From positions 1 to 54,698 of IMG/VR virus record IMGVR_UViG_3300032334_000224: DNA of 54,698 bases. One strand, given 5' to 3'. The DNA comes from a virus. Positions within the stretch are counted from its first letter, which is position 1. Each line of letters starts with the position of its first letter. The notes below the pieces were generated by a model. That model did no database searches, was not told where the DNA came from, and saw only the letters and a list, made by a program, of their open reading frames with translations. Below are positions 30,735 to 37,499 of this stretch, piece by piece. The position numbers and the translations under genes were made by a program.

Positions 30735-31492
30735 CTACGCTCGATATCCTCTTCTGCGCATTCATCTCCGTATTGTATTTCTACAACCTTTAACGGTGCA
30801 TTGTGGGGATTGGTCAGTTGATGCCATTCGTGTGTTAGTATCTTAGTGTCAATATGCTTTCTAAGAATAATCGATGGCAAGGAATAACCACTAGACATTT
30901 CTCTGTTAACTAAAGCTTCACCCTCACTGACAATCCAATACTCTGCACGATTTTTATGTCGCTGCATTGATAAACTACATCCCGGATTAACTGTAAGCTC
31001 TTTAACTTTCAATCCCGGAACTTCGTGTAAGACACGATAGTAACCCCAAGGACGTTCTGTCTTAGGAGCTTTCCATTCTTGGAGAATCCAACTGCTAGAG
31101 TTGGCTTTATTAAAACCACCTATGCCAAAATGGAATTCTAGATTGTCGTCATCTATATCCATTTCTGGAATATTTTCGTCAGTGCGATCGCCACCGTTAG
31201 CGAAAATAATTTTATCGTTAGGGTAACTCTGTCGTACCATCCAGATAGCACGTTTAGCACTACCGTCACTGTCATCGAAATCGATAACAAAATCAACTCC
31301 TACAATACTTTTAACAACGGCAGATCGTTCTGGATAGGGCATAAAAGGCGCACCCTTTTTGCGTGTTAACCATGCATCTGAGTTAACACCAACAACAAGT
31401 ATGTCGCCTAGTTCTTTTGCTGCTTTGATATAAGCAATGTGACCTGAGTGGATCGGATCAAACCCACCTGTAATAAGTACAATCTTTTTCAT
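30731..31492 (-). CDS. cytidylyltransferase-cupin fusion protein, 253 aa
   Basis: Residues 1-137 form an HIGH-type nucleotidyltransferase: GGFDPIHSGHIAYIKAAKEL at 9-28, then VGVNSDAWL and a KKG-P-ER region, as in HldE/RfaE and glycerol-phosphate cytidylyltransferases. Residues 145-253 form a mannose-6-phosphate isomerase type II-like cupin: RPWGYYRVLHEVPGLKVKEL, SMQRHKNRAEYW and a final HEWHQLTNP. One protein could therefore activate a sugar phosphate and isomerise it. A late-promoter box ends five bases before its ATG. First gene of the capsule-like minus operon. Confidence 0.8.
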   Translation of the reverse strand: MKKIVLITGGFDPIHSGHIAYIKAAKELGDILVVGVNSDAWLTRKKGAPFMPYPERSAVVKSIVGVDFVIDFDDSDGSAKRAIWMVRQSYPNDKIIFANGGDRTDENIPEMDIDDDNLEFHFGIGGFNKANSSSWILQEWKAPKTERPWGYYRVLHEVPGLKVKELTVNPGCSLSMQRHKNRAEYWIVSEGEALVNREMSSGYSLPSIILRKHIDTKILTHEWHQLTNPHNAPLKVVEIQYGDECAEEDIERR

Positions 31493-31497
31493 GCAGA

Positions 31498-31505
31498 TAT
31501 TTATC
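31498..31505 (-). promoter_or_regulatory. T4-type late promoter box inside an inverted repeat
   Basis: GATAAATA on the minus strand, five bases before the ATG at 31492. It is embedded in the inverted repeat GCAGATA (31493-31499) and TATCTGC (31502-31508). Confidence 0.65.
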
Positions 31506-31513
31506 TGCGCATA

Positions 31514-32032
31514 TTACCTGCTGGTATTGATACGGAATTCTAACACAAGTTCAGCATCACTTTGCCAATCAGCAAACTGTGATCGCCACCATTCTTCATC
31601 TTTTAATAAAGCATAGGGTTTGGATTTTAAACTTGAGGGCTTCGGTGGTTGGAGTTGTAGTGTTATATAACAGAACTTTGCAGATACTCGTTCTAGTCGA
31701 GATTTTATTTCTTTTAGTTCATCTTCTGTTACAAAATATAATACATCTAAACAAATAGATCCGTCAAACTTTTGATTCCAATCTGGTTCTTTTGCTAACG
31801 GTTCATATGCAGGATCAAACTGATAAATGTTGTCTAGATCCAATCCAAACTGTTCATGTACTTTGTATTCTGTATATTGTACACCTTTTCCACACCCATA
31901 GTCTAATAGAGTTTTACAACTGTATTTGTCTATTAAATTCTTGATAGCATCAGCATATTGCATAGTGCCTTTGCCACTCCATGTGTTTTGTGTAGCATGG
32001 AAAGTTTTACTTCGTTCTAGCTGTTCGCTCAT
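31514..32032 (-). CDS. class I SAM-dependent methyltransferase, 172 aa
   Basis: Motif I is LLDYGCGKGVQYTEY (about residues 42-56), followed by FDPAYEPLA and a GSICLDVLYFV segment. Methyltransf_11-like. It overlaps the uvsY gene by four bases and so is transcribed with the recombination genes, although its partners may be the glycan enzymes beyond it. Substrate unknown. Confidence 0.8.
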   Translation of the reverse strand: MSEQLERSKTFHATQNTWSGKGTMQYADAIKNLIDKYSCKTLLDYGCGKGVQYTEYKVHEQFGLDLDNIYQFDPAYEPLAKEPDWNQKFDGSICLDVLYFVTEDELKEIKSRLERVSAKFCYITLQLQPPKPSSLKSKPYALLKDEEWWRSQFADWQSDAELVLEFRINTSR

Positions 32033-32484
32033 AGAGTTGCGTCTTCAAGTCCTGCTGTGCGCAGTTTAACAATGTTAGATACTTGCCACTGTTTAATGTC
32101 AAGTGCTTTGATAATGCCTAGCCATTTATTTCGGAGTAGAGCAAAATCATTGATAATTTTTTCAAAGTCAACTACATCGGCCTCGCCTTCTACAAACTTT
32201 TCACAGTCTCTAGAAGACAAGGACCTTTGATAGTTTTCTAAATATTTACGAAAGTGCTGACTACGAAGTCGACGAAGTTCGATATTGAGATATTCTAAGA
32301 TACCTTCAATCTCCTGTAACTGATTAAATCGGTTTTCAACGATACCTGGCATCTGTGCCGAAATCTTTTCTAAACTACCTGATACTTTGCAATCAAACTT
32401 TGCTTGAAGTAACTCAGCTTCGTAGAATGCAACTGCATCCGGAATATTAGAAATATCCTTGCTAACCTTATCGTACCAGTTCAT
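32029..32484 (-). CDS. uvsY: UvsY recombination mediator
   Basis: 151 residues (T4 UvsY 137). It helps load UvsX onto gp32-covered single-stranded DNA. Almost entirely helical; the C-terminal WQVSNIVKLRTAGLEDATL is the pattern I recognise from UvsY of T4-like aquatic phages. Context supports it: uvsX and gp32 lie just upstream on the same strand. One-base overlap with the acidic gene before it. Confidence 0.85.
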   Translation of the reverse strand: MNWYDKVSKDISNIPDAVAFYEAELLQAKFDCKVSGSLEKISAQMPGIVENRFNQLQEIEGILEYLNIELRRLRSQHFRKYLENYQRSLSSRDCEKFVEGEADVVDFEKIINDFALLRNKWLGIIKALDIKQWQVSNIVKLRTAGLEDATL

Positions 32485-32720
32485 TAATCCTCGTCTTCGT
32501 AATATTCATCTTCGTCTTCACTATAGTCTTCACCATCAGTTGCATACTCAATGGCTTGGTCTAAGTAAGGATCGATTCCTAACAGATTATCTAATACAGA
32601 CTCCTTAATACCGTGATCTAACAAAGTATTAACAAAGTCTGCGGCTACGTCTTTCTTTTGCTTTTCAGGAATATGCTCGACAACAACATTCCATAAGTCT
32701 GCAATCAAATCATCTTTCAT
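32484..32720 (-). CDS. acidic hypothetical protein between uvsX and uvsY, 78 aa
   Basis: Helical N-terminal part (DLIADLWNVVVEHIPEKQKK) and a very acidic tail (GEDYSEDEDEYYEDED). A similar small acidic gene lies between uvsX and uvsY in related T4-like phages, so it is probably linked to recombination. The acidic tail could contact gp32 or DNA-binding proteins. Overlaps both neighbours by one to four bases. Confidence 0.7.
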   Translation of the reverse strand: MKDDLIADLWNVVVEHIPEKQKKDVAADFVNTLLDHGIKESVLDNLLGIDPYLDQAIEYATDGEDYSEDEDEYYEDED

Positions 32721-33796
32721 TCAGTGACCTCCAAGTCTGATTCAACTGTAGTAGTTATCTCAGAACCGGATTTTTCACCGTGTTTAGAAATATCTTCCAT
32801 AACCTTATCAAGTCCTTGGTTGTCATTGCGTTCCCATGCCTTACGGAACTGTTTGATGATTTCACCATCAGTGGTCGTATAGACAAGACTGTTTCCTTCT
32901 TTCTTAAGCATGCCTTTGGCTTCAAACAAGTCGACCAGTCCACTATATGGATTCATACCTGTTTCATAAGGAATCTTTACTTGCACACTTTCAAACGGTT
33001 TAGCGTAGCGTGTTTTCATTACCTTACATGCGGCACGAATACCTTTTACTTCGCTAATCTTATTACCATCTTCGTCTTCTTTAAGTTTCAATTTACGCAT
33101 TGCTACTACGATTGAACTTGCATAGATAAAACCTTGACCACCTGAAATCTTGTCATCTGGATCAAACATATCTTGCGAAGCGTATGTGTGATTAGTGGCA
33201 ACTAGACCAATGTTATGACTTCCGAACATGTTAACACAGTTACGAACAAGTGCGGTTAGTGCCTTGGGCTTACGACCCATATCACCTTTTAAATCGCCTG
33301 CTTCGAACTGATTAACGTCTGTTGGCGTTAGCAACATACCCAACGAATCAATAACAAAAAGGATCTTAGGACGATCTTCTTCGTTCATTGTTTTGTATTC
33401 TGCAATAAACTCAACAATGGTTTTTGCCACGTCATCGATCATAGCCATGTTCAACTTTAACAGTTTATCAGGACTTGTATCTACGCCTAGGGCATGAAGC
33501 CATTTTTCATCTAGAGCATTTTCTGTATCGATTAAGATTGGATAAATGCCTTGTGCTTGTGCATTCTTAACTAGATTGCCTGAGCAGATAAATGATTTAC
33601 CTGCGCCAGATTCGCCAGCGAATACAGTAACCTTACCTAACGGAATACCTCGATTAAAGTCACCACTAATCAAATAGTTTAGAGCAAAGTTATTAGTTGA
33701 TACCCAGTCAGTTGGGTCATTGAAACCAATGCTCAGACCTTCAATAGATTTAGTGATTGACTTTCTAAATTTAGAAATGTCAAATGCTTTAGCCAT
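32717..33796 (-). CDS. uvsX: UvsX recombinase
   Basis: 359 residues (T4 UvsX 391). RecA-family strand-exchange ATPase. Walker A GESGAGKS at residues 61-68, the catalytic Glu region LIDTENALDE at 88-97, and Walker B ILFVIDSLGMLL at 145-156 are intact; a Gly-rich SGGQGFIYASS loop 2 follows. It begins two bases after a small gene and ends in a four-base overlap with the acidic gene. Confidence 0.95.
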   Translation of the reverse strand: MAKAFDISKFRKSITKSIEGLSIGFNDPTDWVSTNNFALNYLISGDFNRGIPLGKVTVFAGESGAGKSFICSGNLVKNAQAQGIYPILIDTENALDEKWLHALGVDTSPDKLLKLNMAMIDDVAKTIVEFIAEYKTMNEEDRPKILFVIDSLGMLLTPTDVNQFEAGDLKGDMGRKPKALTALVRNCVNMFGSHNIGLVATNHTYASQDMFDPDDKISGGQGFIYASSIVVAMRKLKLKEDEDGNKISEVKGIRAACKVMKTRYAKPFESVQVKIPYETGMNPYSGLVDLFEAKGMLKKEGNSLVYTTTDGEIIKQFRKAWERNDNQGLDKVMEDISKHGEKSGSEITTTVESDLEVTE

Positions 33797-33797
33797 A

Positions 33798-33989
33798 TTA
33801 GTTATCCAAGTCCATAGTGTTCCACTCTTTGATTACATCAAGTAGTTCTTGTTCTGTATTACAGACTGTCTTGGTAGTCTTCCAATCTTCTTTTTTATCA
33901 CGTCCACCAATTTCTACCATCCAAGCGTTGTCATAACGATTGATAGTGATCGATTCATTTACTTTTACAAGTTTAGTTAGTTTAGCCAT
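33798..33989 (-). CDS. hypothetical protein, 63 aa
   Basis: Small soluble beta-hairpin-like protein (MAKLTKLVKVNESITINRYD, then AWMVEIGGRDKK) preceded by TAGGAGAAAC as ribosome binding site. It lies between gp32 and uvsX on the same strand. Not recognised; probably a recombination accessory from context only. Confidence 0.6.
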   Translation of the reverse strand: MAKLTKLVKVNESITINRYDNAWMVEIGGRDKKEDWKTTKTVCNTEQELLDVIKEWNTMDLDN

Positions 33990-34010
33990 ATTGTTTCTCC
34001 TAAGTGATAG

Positions 34011-34036
34011 AGAGTGCGAGCGTGTGCCCGCACTCT
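34011..34036 (-). other. hairpin between gp32 and uvsX genes
   Basis: Inverted repeat AGAGTGCG (34011-34018) and CGCACTCT (34029-34036), eight perfect pairs and a 10-base loop, just after the gp32 stop. No T-run follows, so it may stabilise the gp32 mRNA 3' end or act as a partial attenuator rather than a full terminator. Confidence 0.55.
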
Positions 34037-34046
34037 TGTTTAGCTA

Positions 34047-35027
34047 TTACTGCTTCTGACGGTTACGAATCATGGCAAGGATATCTTGCGCACGACTGTT
34101 GTCACCTGCTGGTGCTGCTGCAGGAGCAGCCGCTGCCGGAGCACTGGCTACCGGTGCTGGTGTGTCATCAGCATCTTCGTCAACCGGAGCGGCTGCACGA
34201 GTAGTTGCTTTATTAGGATCACCTGTGGCTTGACCCATGCCTGCGGGTTTGAAGTATTGACCCCAACGATCCATATCATAGGGTTCACCATCTACAGATG
34301 CTTCAAACATCTCCTTCATGACCTTGAGTTCAACATCAGTTGGTTTCTTAGGCAAGAAGTCTGACAAGTTAAACAGTTGGTGAGTCTGGAGTGCTGATTG
34401 TTCAACATCAGTCAATGCACGTTCACGACGACTCCACTTTGAAGTAGAATAGTCAGCGAATCCGCCTTTGCTAGTCTTAGCAATACGGAAGTCGACACCC
34501 TTAAGGTAGTCAGTTGGCAATTCATCCAACTCTGGATCCATCAACGCACTACGAATGATTTGATAGATTTGAGGTCCGATGATAAATCTACGGATTGGAT
34601 TTTCTGGGATCTTATCTTCCTTAAGCGGATCTTCAACAATGAAGCCTTGGAAAATGTATGAACGCTTTTTCCAATACTTACGACCCATTTCTTCTAGTGC
34701 TTTGTCTTTGAACCAACCACGCACTTCGCTGAGGATAGGACAAACAGAACCGTCATTATACATTTCCACGCATGGAACTTGTACTTGAACTGGTTTAGAA
34801 TCTGTTTCACCTTTGATACCTGCGAAAGGTAGCTTGATCATTGCACGTTCTACCCAGAAGAATGTATTGGCTGTGTTGCCATCTGGAAGGAAACGGATAA
34901 CCGCTTCTTTGCCTTCTTGCATGTTCCAATGTGGGTAAATTGCGTTGTCTCCACCGCCGGTGGATTGTCCTGTGGACTTTGATTGTGCTTCTTGAAGTTT
35001 AGCACGGATTTCTGCGAGAGTTGCCAT
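34047..35027 (-). CDS. 32: single-stranded DNA-binding protein, gp32
   Basis: 326 residues (T4 gp32 301). It coats single-stranded DNA and organises replication and recombination. MATLAEIRAKLQEAQSK is the cooperative-binding N-terminus, a core with VPCVEMYNDGSVCPI (Cys pair in the zinc-binding region) and RRFIIGPQIYQII follows, then an Ala/Pro-rich linker and an acidic segment (VDEDADDTPAP). The very end (AQDILAMIRNRQKQ) is an interaction tail. A long leader with GGAGGC and a nested sigma70/late promoter lie upstream. Confidence 0.93.
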   Translation of the reverse strand: MATLAEIRAKLQEAQSKSTGQSTGGGDNAIYPHWNMQEGKEAVIRFLPDGNTANTFFWVERAMIKLPFAGIKGETDSKPVQVQVPCVEMYNDGSVCPILSEVRGWFKDKALEEMGRKYWKKRSYIFQGFIVEDPLKEDKIPENPIRRFIIGPQIYQIIRSALMDPELDELPTDYLKGVDFRIAKTSKGGFADYSTSKWSRRERALTDVEQSALQTHQLFNLSDFLPKKPTDVELKVMKEMFEASVDGEPYDMDRWGQYFKPAGMGQATGDPNKATTRAAAPVDEDADDTPAPVASAPAAAAPAAAPAGDNSRAQDILAMIRNRQKQ

Positions 35028-35083
35028 TTTAAATGCCTCCTATGTTATGCCTAAAATGTTTATATGCCTTATGCACATGTTTT

Positions 35084-35112
35084 ATTATGCGCTTTTTATT
35101 TATCAAGGTCAA
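35084..35112 (-). promoter_or_regulatory. nested sigma70 and late promoter of gp32
   Basis: TTGACC (35112-35107) and CATAAT (35089-35084) are 17 bp apart on the minus strand, with the late box GATAAATA inside the spacer. Same architecture as the site at 7242-7270. Confidence 0.75.
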
Positions 35113-35148
35113 CGATTATCTGCTGTTTTTTTGATAATGTTTTACCAA

Positions 35149-35177
35149 AAGAAAAGTGGGTCATGCCCACTTTTCTT
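35149..35177 (-). terminator. strong terminator overlapping a coding end
   Basis: Perfect 12-bp inverted repeat AAGAAAAGTGGG / CCCACTTTTCTT with a five-base loop; on the minus strand it runs into TTTTCTTTTGG. The stop codon of the gene ending at 35161 is in the loop, so the last codons form the stem. Confidence 0.85.
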
Positions 35178-35340
35178 GGTACTTTGCTAGTGCTAACTGT
35201 CTAGCTAGCCACAATCTAAATCTCACATAATCTGACAATACATCTTCGTGTACTATCTTGCCAAACTCTCTGCTTCTTAGATTGCGACCAAATGTGACTT
35301 CGTCGTCGACAACGTAGTCATCATTATCGTCGAGACCTAA
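35161..35340 (-). CDS. conserved protein lacking an obvious start
   Basis: Well-formed coding sequence: GLDDNDDYVVDDEVTFGRNL then REFGKIVHEDVLSDYVRFRL and a WLARQLALAKYQEKWA end, a pattern I associate with a short T4-like phage protein. No ATG, GTG or TTG occurs in frame until the upstream Ala-rich gene's territory (GTG at 35409, ATG at 35529). Its own start may have been lost, may be non-canonical, or the frame may be reached by frameshift. The end coordinate is therefore only the visible conserved part. Downstream is the 12-bp terminator. Confidence 0.5.
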   Translation of the reverse strand, partial: LGLDDNDDYVVDDEVTFGRNLRSREFGKIVHEDVLSDYVRFRLWLARQLALAKYQEKWA

Positions 35341-35341
35341 A

Positions 35342-35563
35342 TTACTTTGCTGCTGGAGTTGCGGCCTTTGTGGATTCGGCTGCTGCTTTAGGTGCGTCTT
35401 TCTTAGCACTGTCGCTTTTTGCAGGCTTTTTCTCGTCCTTCTTAACTTCTGCCTTAGCTGGTGCGCTTGCAGCTGGTGTTGGAGTTGCAGGAGCCTTAGC
35501 TGGTTCTGCAGCGAAAGCTGACAATGCAAAAGCTGATACGATGATTGCGATTACTGATTTCAT
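35342..35563 (-). CDS. secreted Ala/Lys/Pro-rich protein, 73 aa
   Basis: Signal peptide MKSVIAIIVSAFALSAFAAE (cleavage after AFA), then a low-complexity region of Ala, Lys, Pro and Asp. Predicted periplasmic. Such proteins are common in beta- and gammaproteobacterial genomes, so this may be of host origin, and its location among core phage genes is unusual. Ribosome binding site AAAGGAAAC. Function unknown; the Lys/Ala content resembles acid-shock or envelope-stress proteins. Confidence 0.65.
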   Translation of the reverse strand: MKSVIAIIVSAFALSAFAAEPAKAPATPTPAASAPAKAEVKKDEKKPAKSDSAKKDAPKAAAESTKAATPAAK

Positions 35564-35665
35564 TTTAAAGTTTCCTTTATGTTGTTGTACGCAAAGAATC
35601 TTCCCTGCGTATATATATAACGCTCTAGTAAGACTAAAAGTTTACAACAAAGTTTAATTTCATTT

Positions 35666-35693
35666 GTCCAAAAGAAAGGGCACCTAAGTGCCC
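35666..35693 (-). terminator. rho-independent terminator
   Basis: GGGCAC (35678-35683), loop CTAA, GTGCCC (35688-35693); on the minus strand followed by TTTCTTTTGG. It closes the transcript of the 582-residue virion gene. Confidence 0.8.
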
Positions 35694-35737
35694 AATCTAA
35701 CGAGTGCTTAATCCACTCTAACCGCAACGAACAATCT

Positions 35738-37486
35738 TTACATGCCTGATAATTCTTTAATACGAGCTAATTCTGCTAGTTCTGGATTTTGGTTGGTGCT
35801 TTGTTGTGGTGCCATTCTTTCTACCATTTTGCGAGCAACGTGTTCTGCACGTTCTCCAAACTTCTTACCTACCATTAATGCAACGCCTTCTGGACCTTTA
35901 GGGAATGTGCCTGACTCTTTGTCATAGAATGAATGAATAAACTCTGCAAGTTCTTGTACATTCATGCTGCTGTGGCCTTCTCTGCCTTCTTCGTTATCAT
36001 CACTTTGTGTAACTGGTTCTTCAGCCGGTGCTTCTTGTGCTGCTGGTTCTTCAGCCGGTGCTTCTTGTTCTGCACCTTGTGCATTAGGATCAAAATCACC
36101 AAAGTCTAGTTGTTCTAATGCTTCTGGAGCATATAGTTCTAACCAACCTTGAATCAGTCCACGTACATCGACGTTTTCATCTTCTTTTGATTGTGCTTTG
36201 ATTTGCTGTTGTAGTTGCGGATCATCGATAATGCCTTTGAGACTTTCAATGGCGTTGCTGCCATCTACACCTGCTGGAAATGCTTGGCCTACTAACTGTT
36301 GTAAGTTTTGTATTACAGCCTGTTGCTCATCTGGATCTTGACTTTGTATTGCACTTTCTTCGCCTAGTCCCATTACCCAAGATTCGAATCTGTCGAACTC
36401 GTCTTGATTCTCAATAATTTCTAGGTCTTGTGTTGTATCTTCTTGTTCTGATGTCATGTCGACTATGTCGTTGTTGCCTATTTCGTTTTCTTTCATTAGG
36501 CGATATAGTACAGGGAATACTGATGCAATGTCTTCTTTAAAGTTACGTACTGTAAATTTTTCTGTGAAATCTTCTACTACTTCTTGTGGAACTTCTAATG
36601 GTGATTGAGCTGCGAACGATTCTTTATAAGCCTCATAGTGACTTTGTTTTGAAAGAGCCTTGATCTGTTCACGCAATCTGTTTAGTGCTTCAGAGCTGCG
36701 TTCTACGATGTTATTTGTTTCTGAGTTCATTAGATCGTTACGAACAACATAGTTGCCAAAGCTTCTTAGTTGTGCAATCTCTTCACTCATCTTGATAATG
36801 CTTTCACCGACGGAGTCGTATGGTTTGCCACCGTTGGCAACGTGACGTTGCATAGCACGAGCACCTGCTAGATGAATGAAAGGATATTTAAATCTTTCAC
36901 CGTCTGCGTTTTCTACAAACAAGCCTGAAATGTTGCGGCTTCTTGCGCCAGGTGCCATGTCATCTGCTAATGCTTGACTATGCTTGATAATCAATCTTGT
37001 GTCCATTAGCTTTTGATAGCTCATGGTCTTTGAGCCATATAAGCTGCTTTCACTCATAATACTTTCTCCGACGGGGTTATTGATAGTACTTGCTGTATCT
37101 TGTTTAGGTTGAGAATTCTGTGATAAAAACTCGAAGTCACGCTTGTCTAAATTGTCTTTAGAGATATCGCGTGTATCAAAGTTTAACAGTCTGCGCTTGG
37201 CAAAGAATCTCAACTCTTTCAAAAAGCCGTACCAGTTATCTTTTTGGCTGTCATCCATTGCTTCCGTTATGCCGTGACTGAAATACACTTTCATAGAGTT
37301 AGGTTCTGCTAGGCTAATGCTAACATGTCCAACTGGTGTTTGGCCTTCCATATAATCAAAATCAAAGAATCTTGCTTCTTCAGGATTGATTGTGATTTGC
37401 CCAGTTTCAGCGCCTAGCTTTAGACCAGTGAAACGGCTTCTAATTTTATAGAATAAATCGGTTGCGATGTTGTTTGTTGCGTCCAT
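35738..37486 (-). CDS. large virion-associated protein, 582 aa
   Basis: The start ATG at 37486 (MDATNNIATDLFYKIRSRFT) is chosen; a TTG at 37501 lies within the promoter box. The block TMSYQKLMDTRLIIKHSQAL followed by ARSRNISGLFVENADGERFK and HLAGARAMQRHV marks a large hypothetical structural family conserved next to terminase genes in aquatic T4-like phages. The C-terminal third is acidic and contains a tandem EAPAEEPAAQEAPAEEP repeat. Probably in the head or scaffold. A late-promoter box ends five bases before the ATG. Confidence 0.65.
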   Translation of the reverse strand: MDATNNIATDLFYKIRSRFTGLKLGAETGQITINPEEARFFDFDYMEGQTPVGHVSISLAEPNSMKVYFSHGITEAMDDSQKDNWYGFLKELRFFAKRRLLNFDTRDISKDNLDKRDFEFLSQNSQPKQDTASTINNPVGESIMSESSLYGSKTMSYQKLMDTRLIIKHSQALADDMAPGARSRNISGLFVENADGERFKYPFIHLAGARAMQRHVANGGKPYDSVGESIIKMSEEIAQLRSFGNYVVRNDLMNSETNNIVERSSEALNRLREQIKALSKQSHYEAYKESFAAQSPLEVPQEVVEDFTEKFTVRNFKEDIASVFPVLYRLMKENEIGNNDIVDMTSEQEDTTQDLEIIENQDEFDRFESWVMGLGEESAIQSQDPDEQQAVIQNLQQLVGQAFPAGVDGSNAIESLKGIIDDPQLQQQIKAQSKEDENVDVRGLIQGWLELYAPEALEQLDFGDFDPNAQGAEQEAPAEEPAAQEAPAEEPVTQSDDNEEGREGHSSMNVQELAEFIHSFYDKESGTFPKGPEGVALMVGKKFGERAEHVARKMVERMAPQQSTNQNPELAELARIKELSGM

Positions 37487-37491
37487 AGTTA

Positions 37492-37499
37492 TATTTATC
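37492..37499 (-). promoter_or_regulatory. T4-type late promoter box
   Basis: GATAAATA on the minus strand, five bases (TAACT) before the ATG at 37486. The gp17 stop codon (37498-37500) overlaps it. Confidence 0.7.

Noticed and set aside
36000-36075. Direct repeat in the large virion gene as a mobile or regulatory element
   Set aside because: It simply encodes the EAPAEEPAAQ peptide repeat in frame.
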